From Alkalimonas mucilaginosa (GTDB taxonomy: Bacteria > Pseudomonadota > Gammaproteobacteria > Enterobacterales > Alteromonadaceae), in contig NZ_JAUGZK010000004.1 in the NCBI RefSeq assembly GCF_036327005.1, positions 124,001-188,000 of the forward strand: a stretch of DNA of 64,000 nucleotides. The letters run 5' to 3'. The notes under the pieces are model-generated. The model did no database searches, was not told where the DNA came from, and was given only the letters and a program-made list of their open reading frames with translations. Made by a program: the position numbers and the translations under genes. Positions 1 through 8,043 of this stretch are shown piece by piece; position 1 is the first letter of the stretch; each line of letters begins with the position of its first letter.

Positions 1-46
1 TGTCAAACATCTCTATTCTATGCGGCAACTCTGAATCATGCCTGAA

Positions 47-325
47 CTAATGGCGGATCTGAAAATCCTGCCATTCATCAGTTGGTATGTCTTTATCGAT
101 ATCAATGGCGCTGACTTGTGCCTGAGGTGGGCCTTGCCAGCACCACTCCAGCAGTTGTTGCAAATGATCGGGCATGCCTTCAGCAACTACTTGTACCCGG
201 CCATTGTCCAGGTTCTGGCAGTAGCCAGTCAGGCCCAACATCCGGGCTTGTTGCTGGGTAGAGGCACGGTAAAACACGCCTTGTACTTTGCCATGGATCT
301 GCAGTTGCCAGCGTTCGTGGTGCAT
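47..325 (-). CDS. acyP: Acylphosphatase
   Basis: Small cytosolic enzyme of 92 residues that hydrolyses carboxyl-phosphate bonds such as acetyl phosphate and acylated phosphoproteins. The signature GKVQGVFYR is near the N-terminus; its Arg binds the phosphate. The catalytic Asn lies in GYCQNLDNGR, where the family usually has N-x-x-D/N-G. An upstream in-frame extension to position 430 is possible, but the ATG at 325 is chosen because GGAG stands 5 bases before it and the resulting length matches the family (about 90 residues). It lies downstream of purH on the same strand, separated by a strong hairpin, so it is probably transcribed on its own or by read-through. Confidence 0.93.
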   Translation of the reverse strand: MHHERWQLQIHGKVQGVFYRASTQQQARMLGLTGYCQNLDNGRVQVVAEGMPDHLQQLLEWCWQGPPQAQVSAIDIDKDIPTDEWQDFQIRH

Positions 326-396
326 GGAGCCTCCATTGATACTCTGTTGGACACTGAAGTATAGAGTAGCCTGTTTGGTAAGCGTGGCAAAGTAGC

Positions 397-426
397 AAAT
401 AAAAACGGCAGCCGATGGCTGCCGTT
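397..426 (-). terminator. Rho-independent terminator after purH
   Basis: A 10-bp perfect stem (404-413 with 417-426, 3-base loop) is followed on the minus strand by a T-rich run. It stands about 20 bases after the purH stop. Confidence 0.85.
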
Positions 427-445
427 GCATGGGGAAGTCGTGCTG

Positions 446-2032
446 TTAGTGGCGGAAATGACGCACACCGGTAAACACCATGGCCATGCCGTGCTCATCG
501 GCAGCGGCAATGACTTCAGCATCGCGCATTGAGCCTCCCGGCTGGATCACTGCAGTGATACCGGCAGCAGCGGCTGCATCGATGCCATCACGAAACGGGA
601 AGAAAGCATCGGATGCCATTACCGAGCCTTTCACTTCCAGCTGTTCATCAGCCGCTTTGATGCCGGCAATTTTGGCGCTGTACACCCGGCTCATCTGGCC
701 GGCACCGACACCGATGGTCATGCTGTCTTTCACATAAACGATGGCGTTGGATTTGACGTACTTGGCCACTTTCCAGCAGAACAATAAATCTTTGAGTTCC
801 TGCTCCGTTGGCTGACGCTTGGTGACTACTGTCAAATCTGTGGCGCTGACCCTGGCCTGATCACGGTCTTGCAGCAAAATACCGCCATTGACCTGTTTGA
901 TATCCACTGCCGGGGCTGGGGCGCTAAAGGCGCCACACACCAGCAAGCGGACATTTGGCTTGCTGCCAATCACCGCAACAGCCGCTTCGGTGGCTGCCGG
1001 GGCAATAATTACTTCGACAAACTGGCGATCAATGATGGCCTTGGCGGTGGTCTCATCCAGTTCACGGTTAAAAGCGATGATGCCACCAAAAGCGGAGGTT
1101 GGATCCGTCTGGTAAGCACGCTCATAGGCGCTCAGAATACTGTCGCCAATGGCCACACCGCATGGGTTAGCGTGTTTTACGATGACACAGGCTGGCTCAC
1201 TGAACTCTTTCACGCATTCCAGTGCGGCATCCGTATCGGCGATGTTGTTGTACGACAGAGCCTTGCCTTGCAGCTGTGTGGCGGTTGATACCGATGCTTC
1301 CTGAGCTGCCGGGTCTACATAGAAAGCCGCTTGCTGGTGGCTGTTTTCGCCATAACGCAAATCCTGCTTCTTCACGAACTGGCTGTTGAAGGTACGCGGG
1401 AAACGATTGGCCGGCTCGGCTGGGCTGTCATAGGCTGGCAGCATGGCACCAAAGTAATTGGCAATCATGCCGTCGTACTGAGCGGTGTGTTCAAACGCAG
1501 CAATGGCCAGGCTAAAGCGGGTGGCGTGGGTGGTGCCGCCCTGATGTGAACGCATTTCAGCCAACACGGTCTCGTAATCAGCGGCATTGACGATAATGGT
1601 GACGTCTTTGTGGTTTTTCGCCGCTGCGCGCACCATGGTTGGGCCACCAATGTCGATGTTCTCGATGGCATCTTCTAAGCTGCACTCTTTGTTGGCGACG
1701 GTTTTAGCAAAAGGATACAAGTTCACAGCTACCAGATCGATGGCACCGATGCCATGTTCGGCCATCACTTCTTCGTCCTGGCCACGACGTGCCAGAATGC
1801 CACCATGTACTTTCGGGTGCAGCGTTTTAACGCGGCCAGCCATAATTTCCGGGTGACCGGTGTAATTGGAGACTTCCTGCACTGGGATGCCATGCTCGGC
1901 CAGCAGTTTGGCGGTGCCACCAGTGGACAGGATTTCTACCTGCATCTGATGCAAAGCGCTGGCAAATTCAACAATACCGGTTTTGTCCGACACACTTAGC
2001 AGTGCACGACGAATGGGGCGATAGGTAGTCAT
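446..2032 (-). CDS. purH: Bifunctional AICAR transformylase / IMP cyclohydrolase
   Basis: Catalyses the last two steps of de novo purine synthesis: formylation of AICAR with 10-formyl-THF, then ring closure to IMP. The protein is 528 residues, the usual family length (E. coli about 529). The N-terminal MGS-like cyclohydrolase domain (about 1-190) carries ALLSVSDKTGI and the STGGTA phosphate-binding motif. The transformylase domain follows, with KQDLRYGENSHQ and the Lys-His pair in VIVKHANPCG. It lies downstream of dusB-fis with its own terminator; purD, its common partner, is not in the window. The Shine-Dalgarno is weak (AGAGAAA), and the start is supported by homology rather than by the ribosome site. 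Confidence 0.97.
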   Translation of the reverse strand: MTTYRPIRRALLSVSDKTGIVEFASALHQMQVEILSTGGTAKLLAEHGIPVQEVSNYTGHPEIMAGRVKTLHPKVHGGILARRGQDEEVMAEHGIGAIDLVAVNLYPFAKTVANKECSLEDAIENIDIGGPTMVRAAAKNHKDVTIIVNAADYETVLAEMRSHQGGTTHATRFSLAIAAFEHTAQYDGMIANYFGAMLPAYDSPAEPANRFPRTFNSQFVKKQDLRYGENSHQQAAFYVDPAAQEASVSTATQLQGKALSYNNIADTDAALECVKEFSEPACVIVKHANPCGVAIGDSILSAYERAYQTDPTSAFGGIIAFNRELDETTAKAIIDRQFVEVIIAPAATEAAVAVIGSKPNVRLLVCGAFSAPAPAVDIKQVNGGILLQDRDQARVSATDLTVVTKRQPTEQELKDLLFCWKVAKYVKSNAIVYVKDSMTIGVGAGQMSRVYSAKIAGIKAADEQLEVKGSVMASDAFFPFRDGIDAAAAAGITAVIQPGGSMRDAEVIAAADEHGMAMVFTGVRHFRH

Positions 2033-2066
2033 TTTTGTTTCTCTGTTGCTTAAACGGGGCGATTAA

Positions 2067-2116
2067 AAATGAAAAAAGCACCTGGCGGTGCTTTTAAGCA
2101 GGGGCCGGGCCCCTGC
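2067..2116 (-). terminator. Double hairpin after fis
   Basis: Reading the minus strand after the fis stop there is a GC-rich perfect 9-bp inverted repeat (2098-2106 with 2108-2116, 1-base centre), then a second stem (2074-2082 with 2087-2095) running into a T tract. The second hairpin is a canonical intrinsic terminator that separates dusB-fis from purH. Confidence 0.8.
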
Positions 2117-2123
2117 ATCAGTC

Positions 2124-2414
2124 TCAGCTCATGCCGTACTGTTTTAATTTTTTCCGCAGCGTGCCACGGTTAATACCCATCAGGTTGGCAGCACGGGTCT
2201 GGTTGCCACGGGTATATTTCATCACTTCTTCCAGCAAAGGACGCTCCAGCTCAGACAAAACCAGCTCATACAGGTCGTTGACGTCCTGGCCATTTAGCTG
2301 CTGCAGGTAGTGGGCAACGGCTTTTTGCGCAGCGGTTCTCAGCGCTTGAGGTTTTTCCTGAGACTGCACATGGGCATTGGTGATAAAAGGCGAAGAAACA
2401 GTTTCATTAAACAT
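2124..2414 (-). CDS. fis: Nucleoid-associated DNA-binding protein Fis
   Basis: Small dimeric DNA-bending protein of 96 residues (E. coli 98). It activates stable-RNA promoters, takes part in recombination and shapes the nucleoid. The C-terminal helix-turn-helix is intact: TRGNQTRAANLMGINRGT followed by LRKKLKQYGM, almost the enterobacterial sequence. The N-terminal half holds the beta-hairpin arm and dimer helices (about 10-70). It follows dusB with only 15 bases between the genes, the conserved dusB-fis operon, and is closed by a double hairpin. Expression is expected to peak at outgrowth and be stringently controlled, in keeping with the GC-rich discriminator of the operon promoter. Confidence 0.97.
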   Translation of the reverse strand: MFNETVSSPFITNAHVQSQEKPQALRTAAQKAVAHYLQQLNGQDVNDLYELVLSELERPLLEEVMKYTRGNQTRAANLMGINRGTLRKKLKQYGMS

Positions 2415-2429
2415 TGCGATTCTCTTTAC

Positions 2430-3401
2430 TTAAGTTGCTGCTAGTTGATGAAAATACATAGTTAACGCTGCCAGCTGCTGTTCGGGCAGCTCGATGGCGT
2501 TGAATTCTCGACGAAATGCACCGGCTGCATCATGCTCGGCCAGATACCAGCCAACATGCTTGCGGGCGATGCGCGGCCCCAAATGTGGGCCATAGAGCTG
2601 ATGCAATCCCTGCACATGCTCTTGCAAAATGGACTCGACTTCCGAAAGCTCAGGGGGCGCTAATTCTTGCCCTGTGGCCAGGAAGTGTACTACTTCCCGG
2701 AAGATCCAAGGGCGCCCCTGCGCTGCGCGACCTATCATAATGGCGTCCGCGCCGGTGGTATCAAGCACCATTTTGGCTTTTTGTGGTGAGGTTACATCAC
2801 CGTTGGCGATCACCGGTAAGGTGACTGCCTGTTTGATGGCGCGAATTGTATCGTATTCTGCGTCCCCTTTGTACATACAAGCGCGGGTACGGCCGTGAAC
2901 CGCCAGCGCCTGAATGCCATTGGCTTCAGCTATACGGGCAATTACCACCCCATTTTTGTGGTCCGGATGCCAACCAGTACGAATTTTCAGCGTAACTGGC
3001 ACCGACACGGCTTGGACCACGGCCTGGATGATCTGTTCCACCAATTGCGGAAATTGCAGCAGAGCAGAACCAGCCAGTTTTTTATTCACTTTCTTGGCCG
3101 GGCAGCCCATATTGATATCAATGATATCGGCGCCCAACGCCACATTGTACTGAGCGGCTTCGGCCATTTGTGCCGGATCGGCACCGGCAATCTGTACCGA
3201 GCGGATACCAGTTTCAGCCTGATGCGTCATGCGTTTTTGTGATTTCTCGCTTTGCCACACCAGCGGATTGCTGGAGAGCATTTCCGATACGGCCAGGCCA
3301 GCACCAAAACGACGACACAGCTGACGAAAGGCGACGTCTGTTACACCTGCCATCGGAGCACAAATCACATTGTTCGGCAGTTGATAGGGACCGATTCGCA
3401 C
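2430..3401 (-). CDS. dusB: tRNA-dihydrouridine synthase B
   Basis: FMN-dependent enzyme that reduces uridine to dihydrouridine in the D-loop of tRNA. The TIM-barrel carries the family landmarks APMAGVTD, INMGCPAKKV (catalytic Cys), KIRTGW, HGRTR and IGRAAQGRPW. The open frame extends 23 codons further (to 3470), but I place the start at the GTG at 3399-3401. It begins VRIGPYQL, matching MRIGQYQL of E. coli DusB; GGAG lies exactly 6 bases upstream; and the 323-residue product fits the family (321 in E. coli). The longer frame would also run through the likely promoter. First gene of the dusB-fis operon. Confidence 0.96.
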   Translation of the reverse strand: MRIGPYQLPNNVICAPMAGVTDVAFRQLCRRFGAGLAVSEMLSSNPLVWQSEKSQKRMTHQAETGIRSVQIAGADPAQMAEAAQYNVALGADIIDINMGCPAKKVNKKLAGSALLQFPQLVEQIIQAVVQAVSVPVTLKIRTGWHPDHKNGVVIARIAEANGIQALAVHGRTRACMYKGDAEYDTIRAIKQAVTLPVIANGDVTSPQKAKMVLDTTGADAIMIGRAAQGRPWIFREVVHFLATGQELAPPELSEVESILQEHVQGLHQLYGPHLGPRIARKHVGWYLAEHDAAGAFRREFNAIELPEQQLAALTMYFHQLAAT

Positions 3402-3442
3402 TTTTTGCTCCGCTCGCACAGCTCTTACCCTCAGGGGGCGCA

Positions 3443-3470
3443 AGTTTACGGATTTTTGCCCGCCTTGCAA
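3443..3470 (-). promoter_or_regulatory. Probable sigma-70 promoter of dusB-fis
   Basis: On the minus strand TTGCAA (3465-3470), a 16-base spacer and TAAACT (3443-3448) are followed by a discriminator of nearly pure G+C (GCGCCCCC, 3434-3441), as expected for a stringently controlled fis-type promoter. Assigned by eye. Confidence 0.55.
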
Positions 3471-3573
3471 AGGCTAATATTTAAACAATGTTGAAATTTA
3501 TTGCGCCCTGAAGCCTTGACAAAAGCTAACTGATTGAATTTTAGTCGTCATCAGGCCAGAGCTAGCCTCAGGA

Positions 3574-3602
3574 TAAAAAAGGCGCTACCCATAGGCAGCG
3601 CC
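3574..3602 (-). terminator. Terminator after the AztD-like gene
   Basis: GGCGCT (3581-3586) pairs with AGCGCC (3597-3602). On the minus strand the stem is followed directly by six T. It lies about 50 bases after the stop of the lipoprotein gene. Confidence 0.75.
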
Positions 3603-3654
3603 AATATCCAACACTCAGGAACAGAGGTGCAGGAAACAGGGAGGAGCAGAATCC

Positions 3655-5010
3655 TTAATGATCGTGCTCATCATCGGATGGCTCAGCCACACCGAGCCAG
3701 GTGATCAGAGCCGGCTCAAAATCCAGTGCAATACGCTCAACCGTCAGGCTGTGCAGATCGACTACCACCAGCTGTTTGGCGACCGGATCGGTCAGGTAGA
3801 TGGTTTCGTTTTGCTGGTTCACAGCAATGCGTGGACGGTTGTTGTTATCGATGGTTTCGATCAATGCCAGGCTGTCTTTCAAGGCAAAGTCCGCATCCCA
3901 GTCAAAGACATGGAGGGCACCACTGCTATCCAAGACCGCATAATGCTCGCCATGCGCATCGACCGCTGAAGCAACGCGGGTGACTTCACTGTCGCCACGC
4001 CAGTCCAGCTCACGCATGGTGCCGTGAACAGCATCGATGATCCAAATGGCTTGACCGGCATAACCAATGACCTCATGCTGATGCTTATGGCCGCTGAAGC
4101 TACCAATACGACCAGTCAGGCCGTCGGCATTGGCAATTTTGCTGGCTAAAAATTGAGTACCGCGTTGCTCTACCAACAGCACACCGTCGGCGCAGCCAAA
4201 TAGGGTGTAATCCTCAATTGAATAACTGCCATGCAGGCTGGCACAGGGCTCGGTAAAGCGGATTTCATAGTGATAGTGATCACCATGGCGATGGTACAAC
4301 TCCACCTGGCTTGGCAGGGTTGTTGCTGTGCCTTCTGCCCGGTAAGTGGTCAGTAGGTAGTCACCCCGTACTTCGGCTGTACCATGTTGGTTGATAGCCA
4401 GCGTCAGGCTGGCACCAATGCGGCCATGAGCTAAGTCATCATCATTGAACACGAATACAGCAGCATTTTGCTGTGGATCGGCGTAGCCATCGTAAAATAG
4501 CGCTGCCAGGCCTTCGTGTGCTTCGTAATGAGTGGGTGCCGGCCCTGCCAGTGCAAAGCTCAGCATCGCAGGAGCCTGCACATAATCGTGCATATGATCG
4601 CCATGATCTTCCTGCCACTGGCCGCCATCCAGAATTTGCGTACTATTTTCGCTGCGTTGATTCAACAGCGCAAAGCGAAAACCCGGGCTGGCATAGAGCT
4701 GGGATACTTCATGCTCCGTTTCCAGTTCAGCGATGATTTCGTTATCATGCAAATCAAACACATAGACATGGTGATGATCGTGGTCATGGCTGTGATCATC
4801 GTCATGATGCGGCGCTGCGGTGATGACCAATCGGCCACCTTCCGTGTTGTGGTGGCCGTGGTCATGATCGTGGTCATGACCATGATCATGGTCATGTGGA
4901 TCCTCTGCTACCGTATCCTGATAGGTATGGCTGTCGTTACAGCCCATTAATACTAAGCCACTGGCCAATGCCAAAGTGGCAGCCAAAGGAAAAGAGGTTG
5001 AAGTGCGCAC
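3655..5010 (-). CDS. AztD-like zinc-binding beta-propeller lipoprotein
   Basis: Secreted zinc-binding protein of 451 residues. The N-terminus is a lipoprotein signal with lipobox LVLMGC (Cys24). Two histidine/aspartate-rich stretches follow (about 36-54 and 68-80), typical flexible zinc ligands, and the rest looks like a repetitive beta-propeller. Landmarks WQEDHGDHMHD, YEAHEGLAALF, NQHGTAEVRGDYLL and LFGCADGVL match what I know of the AztD metallochaperone family, which hands zinc to an ABC transporter binding protein. The start is GTG (5008-5010), with GGAG 7 bases upstream. A Zur-type palindrome begins 25 bases upstream, so induction under zinc limitation is expected. No aztABC transporter genes are adjacent, so the partner must be elsewhere. 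Function is inferred from family resemblance. Confidence 0.8.
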   Translation of the reverse strand: MRTSTSFPLAATLALASGLVLMGCNDSHTYQDTVAEDPHDHDHGHDHDHDHGHHNTEGGRLVITAAPHHDDDHSHDHDHHHVYVFDLHDNEIIAELETEHEVSQLYASPGFRFALLNQRSENSTQILDGGQWQEDHGDHMHDYVQAPAMLSFALAGPAPTHYEAHEGLAALFYDGYADPQQNAAVFVFNDDDLAHGRIGASLTLAINQHGTAEVRGDYLLTTYRAEGTATTLPSQVELYHRHGDHYHYEIRFTEPCASLHGSYSIEDYTLFGCADGVLLVEQRGTQFLASKIANADGLTGRIGSFSGHKHQHEVIGYAGQAIWIIDAVHGTMRELDWRGDSEVTRVASAVDAHGEHYAVLDSSGALHVFDWDADFALKDSLALIETIDNNNRPRIAVNQQNETIYLTDPVAKQLVVVDLHSLTVERIALDFEPALITWLGVAEPSDDEHDH

Positions 5011-5034
5011 AGCAAGTCTCCGACAGTATGTTAT

Positions 5035-5057
5035 GATTTGTTATAACATAACACCAA
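5035..5057. promoter_or_regulatory. Zur-type operator upstream of the AztD-like gene
   Basis: TGTTAT-N3-ATAACA (5039-5053) is exactly the inner core of the gammaproteobacterial Zur site. A further TGTTAT half-site is at 5029-5034. It lies immediately upstream of a gene for a histidine-rich zinc-binding lipoprotein, which makes zinc-responsive repression the simplest reading. Confidence 0.75.
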
Positions 5058-5128
5058 ACCGGTGGGGCTGACCAGCCTCTTGGGCTGGAATTTTAAGCTG
5101 TTGAACGATGATCGGAGCTGTATTTCGA

Positions 5129-5183
5129 GCCAGGGAAAACGGTGTTTTCCCTGGCAACTGGGCGAAACGGCATGGATGCCGTT
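5129..5183. repeat. Pair of perfect hairpins between prmA and the AztD-like gene
   Basis: Two adjacent perfect inverted repeats: a 12-bp stem with 3-base loop (5129-5140 with 5144-5155) and an 8-bp stem with 2-base loop (5166-5173 with 5176-5183, AACGGCAT-GG-ATGCCGTT). Neither is followed by a clear T tract on either strand, so they are not textbook terminators. They could be a REP-like or mRNA-stabilising module downstream of prmA. Confidence 0.6.
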
Positions 5184-5199
5184 GCAGGATGGAAGCGAA

Positions 5200-6081
5200 T
5201 CAGTTCAGTTTACGGGCACTTAGTCGTACCCATTCGTCCTGCTCGACCACAGCATCGAATTCAAAACGGTCGCGGTAGGCCGCCATCACTTGCTCGGCCT
5301 GTTGCGGCAAAATGCCGGACATCACCAGGCTGCCGCCAGGGCGGACATAGGCTGCAATCACTTGATTCAGTTCGGCCAAAGGGCCGGCCAAAATATTGGC
5401 CACCACCACATCAGCACTTAAACTGGGCTGGTCTTTCGGTAAATACAGCTCCAGTTTATCGGCAACTCCATTGCGTTCGGCATTGGCCAGGCTGGCCTGA
5501 ATGGCTTGCGGGTCGATATCAATGCCGACCACCCGTTTAGCGCCAAGCTTTAAAGCTGCTATCGCCAGAATGCCGGAGCCGCAGCCAAAGTCCACCACCG
5601 TTTGCTCTGGCTGGATATGCGCGTCCAGCCATTGCATGCACAGGGCGGTGGTTGGGTGGGTGCCGGTGCCAAAGGCAATACCCGGGTCCAGTAGCACATT
5701 GATGGCGTCCGGGTCTGGTATTTCACGCCAGCTGGGGCAAACCCAAAGCCGCTCGCCAAACTGAATAGGGTGGAAGTTATCCATCCATTCACGTTCCCAG
5801 TCTTTGTCTTCCAGTTGCTCCAGTTTGTAGTTTAAACCCTGTTTAAACAAAGCAGTTTGCTGCAGTTTATCCAGCACCGACTGCATCGGGTAATCGGCTT
5901 CAAACAAGCCCATCACGGTGGTGTCTTGCCAGTACAAGACTTCACCGGGCAGAGGCTCATAAATGGGGGTGTCTTTACTATCAATAAAGGTGACGGCCTG
6001 GGCTCCCCAGCCAATCAGCATGTCACTCACTTGTTCGGCGTGGTGCTCGGTGGTTTGAATTCGAAGTTGGATCCAGGGCAT
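5200..6081 (-). CDS. prmA: Ribosomal protein L11 methyltransferase
   Basis: SAM-dependent methyltransferase that trimethylates several residues of ribosomal protein L11. The substrate-binding N-terminal domain (about 1-80) is followed by a Rossmann methyltransferase domain with VVDFGCGSGILAIAA (motif I) and the post-I acidic VVGIDIDPQA. The motif VANILAGPL corresponds to the N-P/I-P-Y-like catalytic loop of this family. The ATG at 6081 (MPWIQLRI) is chosen over one 14 codons upstream because it aligns with E. coli PrmA (MPWIQLKL) and yields the same 293-residue length. It lies downstream of accBC, behind a terminator, as in many gammaproteobacteria. Confidence 0.96.
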   Translation of the reverse strand: MPWIQLRIQTTEHHAEQVSDMLIGWGAQAVTFIDSKDTPIYEPLPGEVLYWQDTTVMGLFEADYPMQSVLDKLQQTALFKQGLNYKLEQLEDKDWEREWMDNFHPIQFGERLWVCPSWREIPDPDAINVLLDPGIAFGTGTHPTTALCMQWLDAHIQPEQTVVDFGCGSGILAIAALKLGAKRVVGIDIDPQAIQASLANAERNGVADKLELYLPKDQPSLSADVVVANILAGPLAELNQVIAAYVRPGGSLVMSGILPQQAEQVMAAYRDRFEFDAVVEQDEWVRLSARKLN

Positions 6082-6159
6082 TGAGGGTCTCTTGCTGGCA
6101 AAACGAAACACCCATTCTAACACTTGCTGGCATCAAAGCTGAAATAAAGCCGCCGTGGA

Positions 6160-6189
6160 AAATAAAAACAGGCTCCGCAGAGCCTGTTT
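6160..6189 (-). terminator. Terminator after accC
   Basis: A 10-bp perfect stem (6166-6175 with 6180-6189) with a 4-base loop is followed on the minus strand by a T-rich tract. It closes the aroQ-accB-accC operon before prmA. Confidence 0.85.
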
Positions 6190-6209
6190 TAAAGGATTGA
6201 ACACCCGGT

Positions 6210-7550
6210 TTATAAACCGAGTTTCTTTTCCAGATAATGAATGTTGGTGCCACCGGCGCAGAAACCAGCATCATTCATAATGTCTTTGTGCAGCGGGATA
6301 TTGGTTTTGATCCCACCCACCAGCAGCTCAGACAGCGCATTGCGCATTTTAGCTATTGCCACTTCGCGGGTGTCGCCATAGGTGATCAGTTTGCCGACCA
6401 TCGAATCGTAGTTCGGTGGTACGGTGTAATCGGCGTAAATATGCGAATCCCAACGCACTCCGAGGCCACCCGGCGGATGGAAGCGGGTGATGGTGCCCGG
6501 CGACGGAATAAAGCTGGCCGGATCTTCGGCATTGATACGGCATTCAATGGCATGGCCACGTATCACAATGTCTTCCTGCTTAATGCTGAGCGGCAAGCCA
6601 GAGGCAATGCGCAACTGCTCTTTGATCAGATCGACACCAGTGATCATTTCCGTAACCGGGTGTTCCACCTGAATACGGGTGTTCATTTCAATAAAGAAGA
6701 ACTCGCCGTTTTCAAACAGGAACTCAAAGGTGCCGGCACCGCGGTAGTTCATTACCTTACAGGCTTCGACACAGCGGCCACCGATAAAGTCACGCAGCTC
6801 CTGGCTAATGCCCGGGGCAGGTGCTTCTTCCACCACTTTCTGGTGACGGCGCTGCATGGAGCAGTCACGTTCACCCAGGTGGATGGCATGGCCCTGGCCA
6901 TCGGCCAGTACCTGAATTTCGACATGGCGGGGGTTTTCCAGGAATTTTTCCATGTAGACCATATCGTTGCCAAAAGCCGCTTTGGCTTCGGCTTTGGTCA
7001 TTTCAATCGAGCTGACCAGTTCGGCTTCAGAGCGGACCACCCGCATGCCGCGGCCACCACCGCCACCAGCAGCTTTGACAATGATCGGGTAACCGATGCG
7101 ATTGGCAATGGCTTTGTTGGTGGCAGCATCATCACCGACGGCGCCATCCGAGCCTGGCACACAAGGCACACCGGCTTTTTTCATCGCTTCGATGGCCGAG
7201 ACTTTATCGCCCATCAGACGAATGGAGTCGGGCCGCGGGCCAATAAAGACCAGGCCGCTTTCTTCCACTTGCTGGGCAAATTCAGCATTTTCTGCCAAAA
7301 AGCCATAGCCAGGGTGAATGGCCTGGGCATTGGTGACTTCGGCCGCTGCAATCAGTGCCGGTACATTCAGGTAGCTTTTTGGCGAAGGCGCCGGACCGAT
7401 GCAGATGGTTTCATCGGCCAGCAGCACATGCTTCAGATTACGATCGACCGTAGAATGCACGGCGACCGTCTTGATCCCGAGCTCTTTGCAGGCGCGCAGA
7501 ATACGCAGTGCAATTTCGCCCCGGTTGGCAATCAAGACTTTTTCTAACAT
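6210..7550 (-). CDS. accC: Acetyl-CoA carboxylase, biotin carboxylase subunit
   Basis: ATP-dependent carboxylation of biotin on AccB, the first half-reaction of fatty acid synthesis. The 446-residue protein has the pre-ATP-grasp domain (VLIANRGEIALR), the glycine-rich ATP loop KAAGGGGGRGMRVV, the catalytic EMNTRIQVEHPVTE segment and the C-terminal biotin carboxylase domain. Length matches E. coli (449). It follows accB with an 18-base gap in one operon with aroQ. A long open frame on the opposite strand spans almost the whole gene and is a shadow of its codon bias. Confidence 0.98.
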   Translation of the reverse strand: MLEKVLIANRGEIALRILRACKELGIKTVAVHSTVDRNLKHVLLADETICIGPAPSPKSYLNVPALIAAAEVTNAQAIHPGYGFLAENAEFAQQVEESGLVFIGPRPDSIRLMGDKVSAIEAMKKAGVPCVPGSDGAVGDDAATNKAIANRIGYPIIVKAAGGGGGRGMRVVRSEAELVSSIEMTKAEAKAAFGNDMVYMEKFLENPRHVEIQVLADGQGHAIHLGERDCSMQRRHQKVVEEAPAPGISQELRDFIGGRCVEACKVMNYRGAGTFEFLFENGEFFFIEMNTRIQVEHPVTEMITGVDLIKEQLRIASGLPLSIKQEDIVIRGHAIECRINAEDPASFIPSPGTITRFHPPGGLGVRWDSHIYADYTVPPNYDSMVGKLITYGDTREVAIAKMRNALSELLVGGIKTNIPLHKDIMNDAGFCAGGTNIHYLEKKLGL

Positions 7551-7568
7551 AGGATTGGCCTTTTTTGC

Positions 7569-8024
7569 TTATTCGATGATAACCAGTGGCTGGTCAAACT
7601 CTACCGGCTCGCCGTCCTGAACCAGGATTTCTTTTACCACACCGGCTTTGTCGGACTGGATCTGGTTCATCATTTTCATGGCTTCGACGATGCAGAGGGT
7701 ATCGCCGACTTTCACGCTTTGGCCGACCTCGATAAATGGCTTGGACGTTGGCGAAGGCGAACGGTAGAAAGAACCAACCATGGGTGAACGTACCCGATGG
7801 CCTGAGGTTTCTGCCGGTGCACTGGCAACGGCTGGTGCTGCCGCTGGTGCTGCTGCCGGGGCAGGTGCAGCCATAGGGGCTGGTGCCGCCGCATAGTGGA
7901 TTTGCTGTGGTGCTGTGCTTTGACGGCTGATGCGAACCGATTCTTCGCCTTCGGTGATTTCCAGTTCAGAGATACCGGACTCTTCAACCAGCTCGATCAG
8001 TTTCTTGATTTTTCTAATGTCCAT
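7569..8024 (-). CDS. accB: Acetyl-CoA carboxylase, biotin carboxyl carrier protein
   Basis: Carries biotin between the biotin carboxylase (AccC) and the carboxyltransferase (AccAD). The protein is 151 residues, with an N-terminal dimerisation region, a flexible Ala/Pro-rich linker (about 50-75) and a C-terminal lipoyl-type barrel. The barrel ends in the biotinylation motif VEAMKMMN, whose Lys is the attachment site. It is followed by accC and preceded by aroQ (19-base gap), the standard aroQ-accB-accC cluster. Confidence 0.98.
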   Translation of the reverse strand: MDIRKIKKLIELVEESGISELEITEGEESVRISRQSTAPQQIHYAAAPAPMAAPAPAAAPAAAPAVASAPAETSGHRVRSPMVGSFYRSPSPTSKPFIEVGQSVKVGDTLCIVEAMKMMNQIQSDKAGVVKEILVQDGEPVEFDQPLVIIE

Positions 8025-8043
8025 AAAGGTTTAACCTGTCATT

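Noticed and set aside
869..1288. 139-codon plus-strand frame inside purH
   Set aside because: Antisense shadow of purH without ribosome site or recognisable motif.
5129..5155. Intrinsic terminator of prmA
   Set aside because: The stem is perfect but no T tract follows on the minus strand; listed as a hairpin repeat instead.
6237..7547. 436-codon plus-strand open frame opposite accC
   Set aside because: It mirrors accC almost end to end, shows no domain signature, and its codons are the complement of a strongly biased conserved gene.
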